From Kiritimatiellaceae bacterium (GTDB lineage Bacteria > Verrucomicrobiota > Kiritimatiellia > Kiritimatiellales > Tichowtungiaceae), in NCBI GenBank assembly GCA_013141415.1, contig JABFQY010000007.1, forward strand, positions 1 to 64,000: a stretch of 64,000 bases of DNA, read 5' to 3'. The translations under genes and the position numbers were made by a program. The first letter of the stretch is position 1. Each line of letters starts with the position of its first letter. The notes under the pieces were generated by a model. It ran no database searches. It was not told the origin of the DNA and worked only from the letters and a program-made list of their open reading frames with translations. Positions 63,171 through 64,000 of the stretch are shown in pieces.

Positions 63171-64000
63171 AATGAACTCTTAGTTTCTTGGCGATGGCGT
63201 CCATGGCGAGGCGGGCGGTGGAGAAGGCGGCCTGTAAATTATAGCCGCCGCTCGGGCCGTCGATGTCGAGGATTTCACCCGCGAAGAAAAGCCCCGGAAC
63301 TTTTTTCGATTCCATGGTGCGTGAGTCGACTTCATTGAGCGCGATGCCGCCGACGGTGACCATCGCTTCTTTGAGCTGGCGGACGCGGAGAGGATTGAGC
63401 GTCCATTTCTTGCCGTTTAGTTCGACTTCGAAGCTGTAGTTCTTGAGATCGCGTCGCGCGATGATCCGGCTGGCGTTGGTGACTGCCGGTCCGCCGATGC
63501 CGTATTTTTCGATTTCCAGAAATCCTTCGGTCGTGGCGACGGCTTTTCCGCCGACCATGATTTTCAGGACGACGTTCGGAATACTGCGCACCGGATTGGC
63601 GTGAATCCATGCGGGCGGCATATCGAATCCGGCGAGGCCGGGGCGGTACGGCGTGACTTTGTGTCCGAGCGACGCGGCCATTTTCTGTCCGTCGCCGACG
63701 GAGCCGGTTTTCGGATAGCTGACGCCGCCGGTGGCGAGCAGAAGCGCCCGCGAAGTGAGTTCGACGCTATCGGTTTTGACCAGCCATTCGCCGGTTTGCA
63801 GCGGAATGATTTTATGCACGGCGCTGTTGAGCATGATGCCGATGTTGTATTTCGCCAGCAGGTCGGTGAAAAGGTGGTGGACGTCGGATGCTTTTTCGCT
63901 GGCCGGATAGACCCGCTTGTCGCGCTGCATTTTTGTGACCAGTCCGTTTTTATGGCACCACTCGCGCAAGGCGGACGGCGGAAACGCCATCAGCGCCGGT
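63154..64000 (-). CDS. BaiN/RdsA-type (HI0933-like) flavoprotein, partial
   Basis: The open frame continues beyond the window end. The visible 280 or so residues include Leu-Leu-Leu-Ala-Thr-Gly-Gly-Val-Ser-Tyr-Pro-Lys-Thr-Gly-Ser, typical of the aminoacetone-oxidase-like/BaiN family. The FAD-binding C-terminus Gly-Leu-Phe-Phe-Ala-Gly-Glu-Ile-Leu-Asp-Ile-Asp-Gly-Pro-Ser-Gly-Gly-Tyr-Asn is also present. The N-terminal Rossmann motif is outside. The last residues come from a repeat. Confidence 0.93.
   Translation of the reverse strand, partial: PALMAFPPSALREWCHKNGLVTKMQRDKRVYPASEKASDVHHLFTDLLAKYNIGIMLNSAVHKIIPLQTGEWLVKTDSVELTSRALLLATGGVSYPKTGSVGDGQKMAASLGHKVTPYRPGLAGFDMPPAWIHANPVRSIPNVVLKIMVGGKAVATTEGFLEIEKYGIGGPAVTNASRIIARRDLKNYSFEVELNGKKWTLNPLRVRQLKEAMVTVGGIALNEVDSRTMESKKVPGLFFAGEILDIDGPSGGYNLQAAFSTARLAMDAIAKKLRVHSSQRV

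Overview
The window is a gene-dense, roughly 55-60% GC bacterial chromosome segment from a Gram-negative, LPS-making organism. Its gene content (a lipoprotein-anchored LptD, Rnf complex, eukaryote-type IleS, HPr kinase next to lptB, a TIGR04073-like exosortase-associated protein, a GH3 enzyme and a second glycosidase-like protein) best fits the PVC superphylum, probably Kiritimatiellota or a close Verrucomicrobia-type lineage. This placement is inferred from gene content; no rRNA gene is present to confirm it.

Layout. 1-4607: TPM-protein tail, a nucleotidyltransferase-like protein, LemA and a BamD-like/LptD fusion. 4620-8289 (minus): secreted esterase, tRNA-Asn and the dnaX-ybaB-recR recombination/replication cluster. 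8411-13824: TIGR04073-like protein, surE, tRNA-Val, a GIY-YIG protein, ileS and a 3D-domain lipoprotein. 13821-21271: hybrid histidine kinase, NagD-like HAD phosphatase, GH3 glycosidase and M23 lipoprotein. 21322-27527: a type I restriction-modification locus (hsdR, four-helix-bundle suffix protein, fused hsdM-hsdS) with decayed tandem copies of the hsdS 3' end. 27652-32766: rnfABCDGE. 32867-39532: SleB-like hydrolase, glgP, KamA-like enzyme, gnd, patatin. 39634-46314: a cytosolic six-hairpin glycosidase-like protein coupled to a transglutaminase-like protein, GxxExxY protein, an Arg-rich orphan and MarC. 46331-49936: two REP-associated tyrosine transposases (RAYTs) with their palindromes around and inside udk and a cobalamin-binding radical SAM gene. 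49979-62051: def, EamA, nitroreductase, dCMP deaminase, DUF3108, kdsB, RDD, DUF2442, kdsA, lptCA-like, lptB, hpf, hprK, ptsH, ptsI, metK. 62110-64000: tRNA-Arg, DUF1638 and a partial BaiN-like flavoprotein.

How the genes work together. kdsB, kdsA, the LptC/LptA-like protein, lptB and the LptD fusion make Kdo and export LPS. hprK, ptsH and ptsI form a regulatory phosphorelay with no transporter EII nearby. The Rnf operon couples ferredoxin:NAD+ electron flow to an ion gradient. glgP, gnd, GH3 and the glycosidase-like protein fit a saccharide-degrading lifestyle.

The most unusual theme is a set of REP/BIME-like palindromes. One family has GTAG...CTAC ends and two inner hairpins, the same plan as enterobacterial BIMEs whose GTAG foot is read by RAYT transposases. 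Copies lie between genes, in frame inside hsdM, and at gene ends where their GTAG supplies the TAG stop codon. Two further palindrome families each accompany their own RAYT. One RAYT, with its flanking palindromes, sits in frame inside a B12-binding radical SAM gene, giving one uninterrupted 717-codon reading frame.
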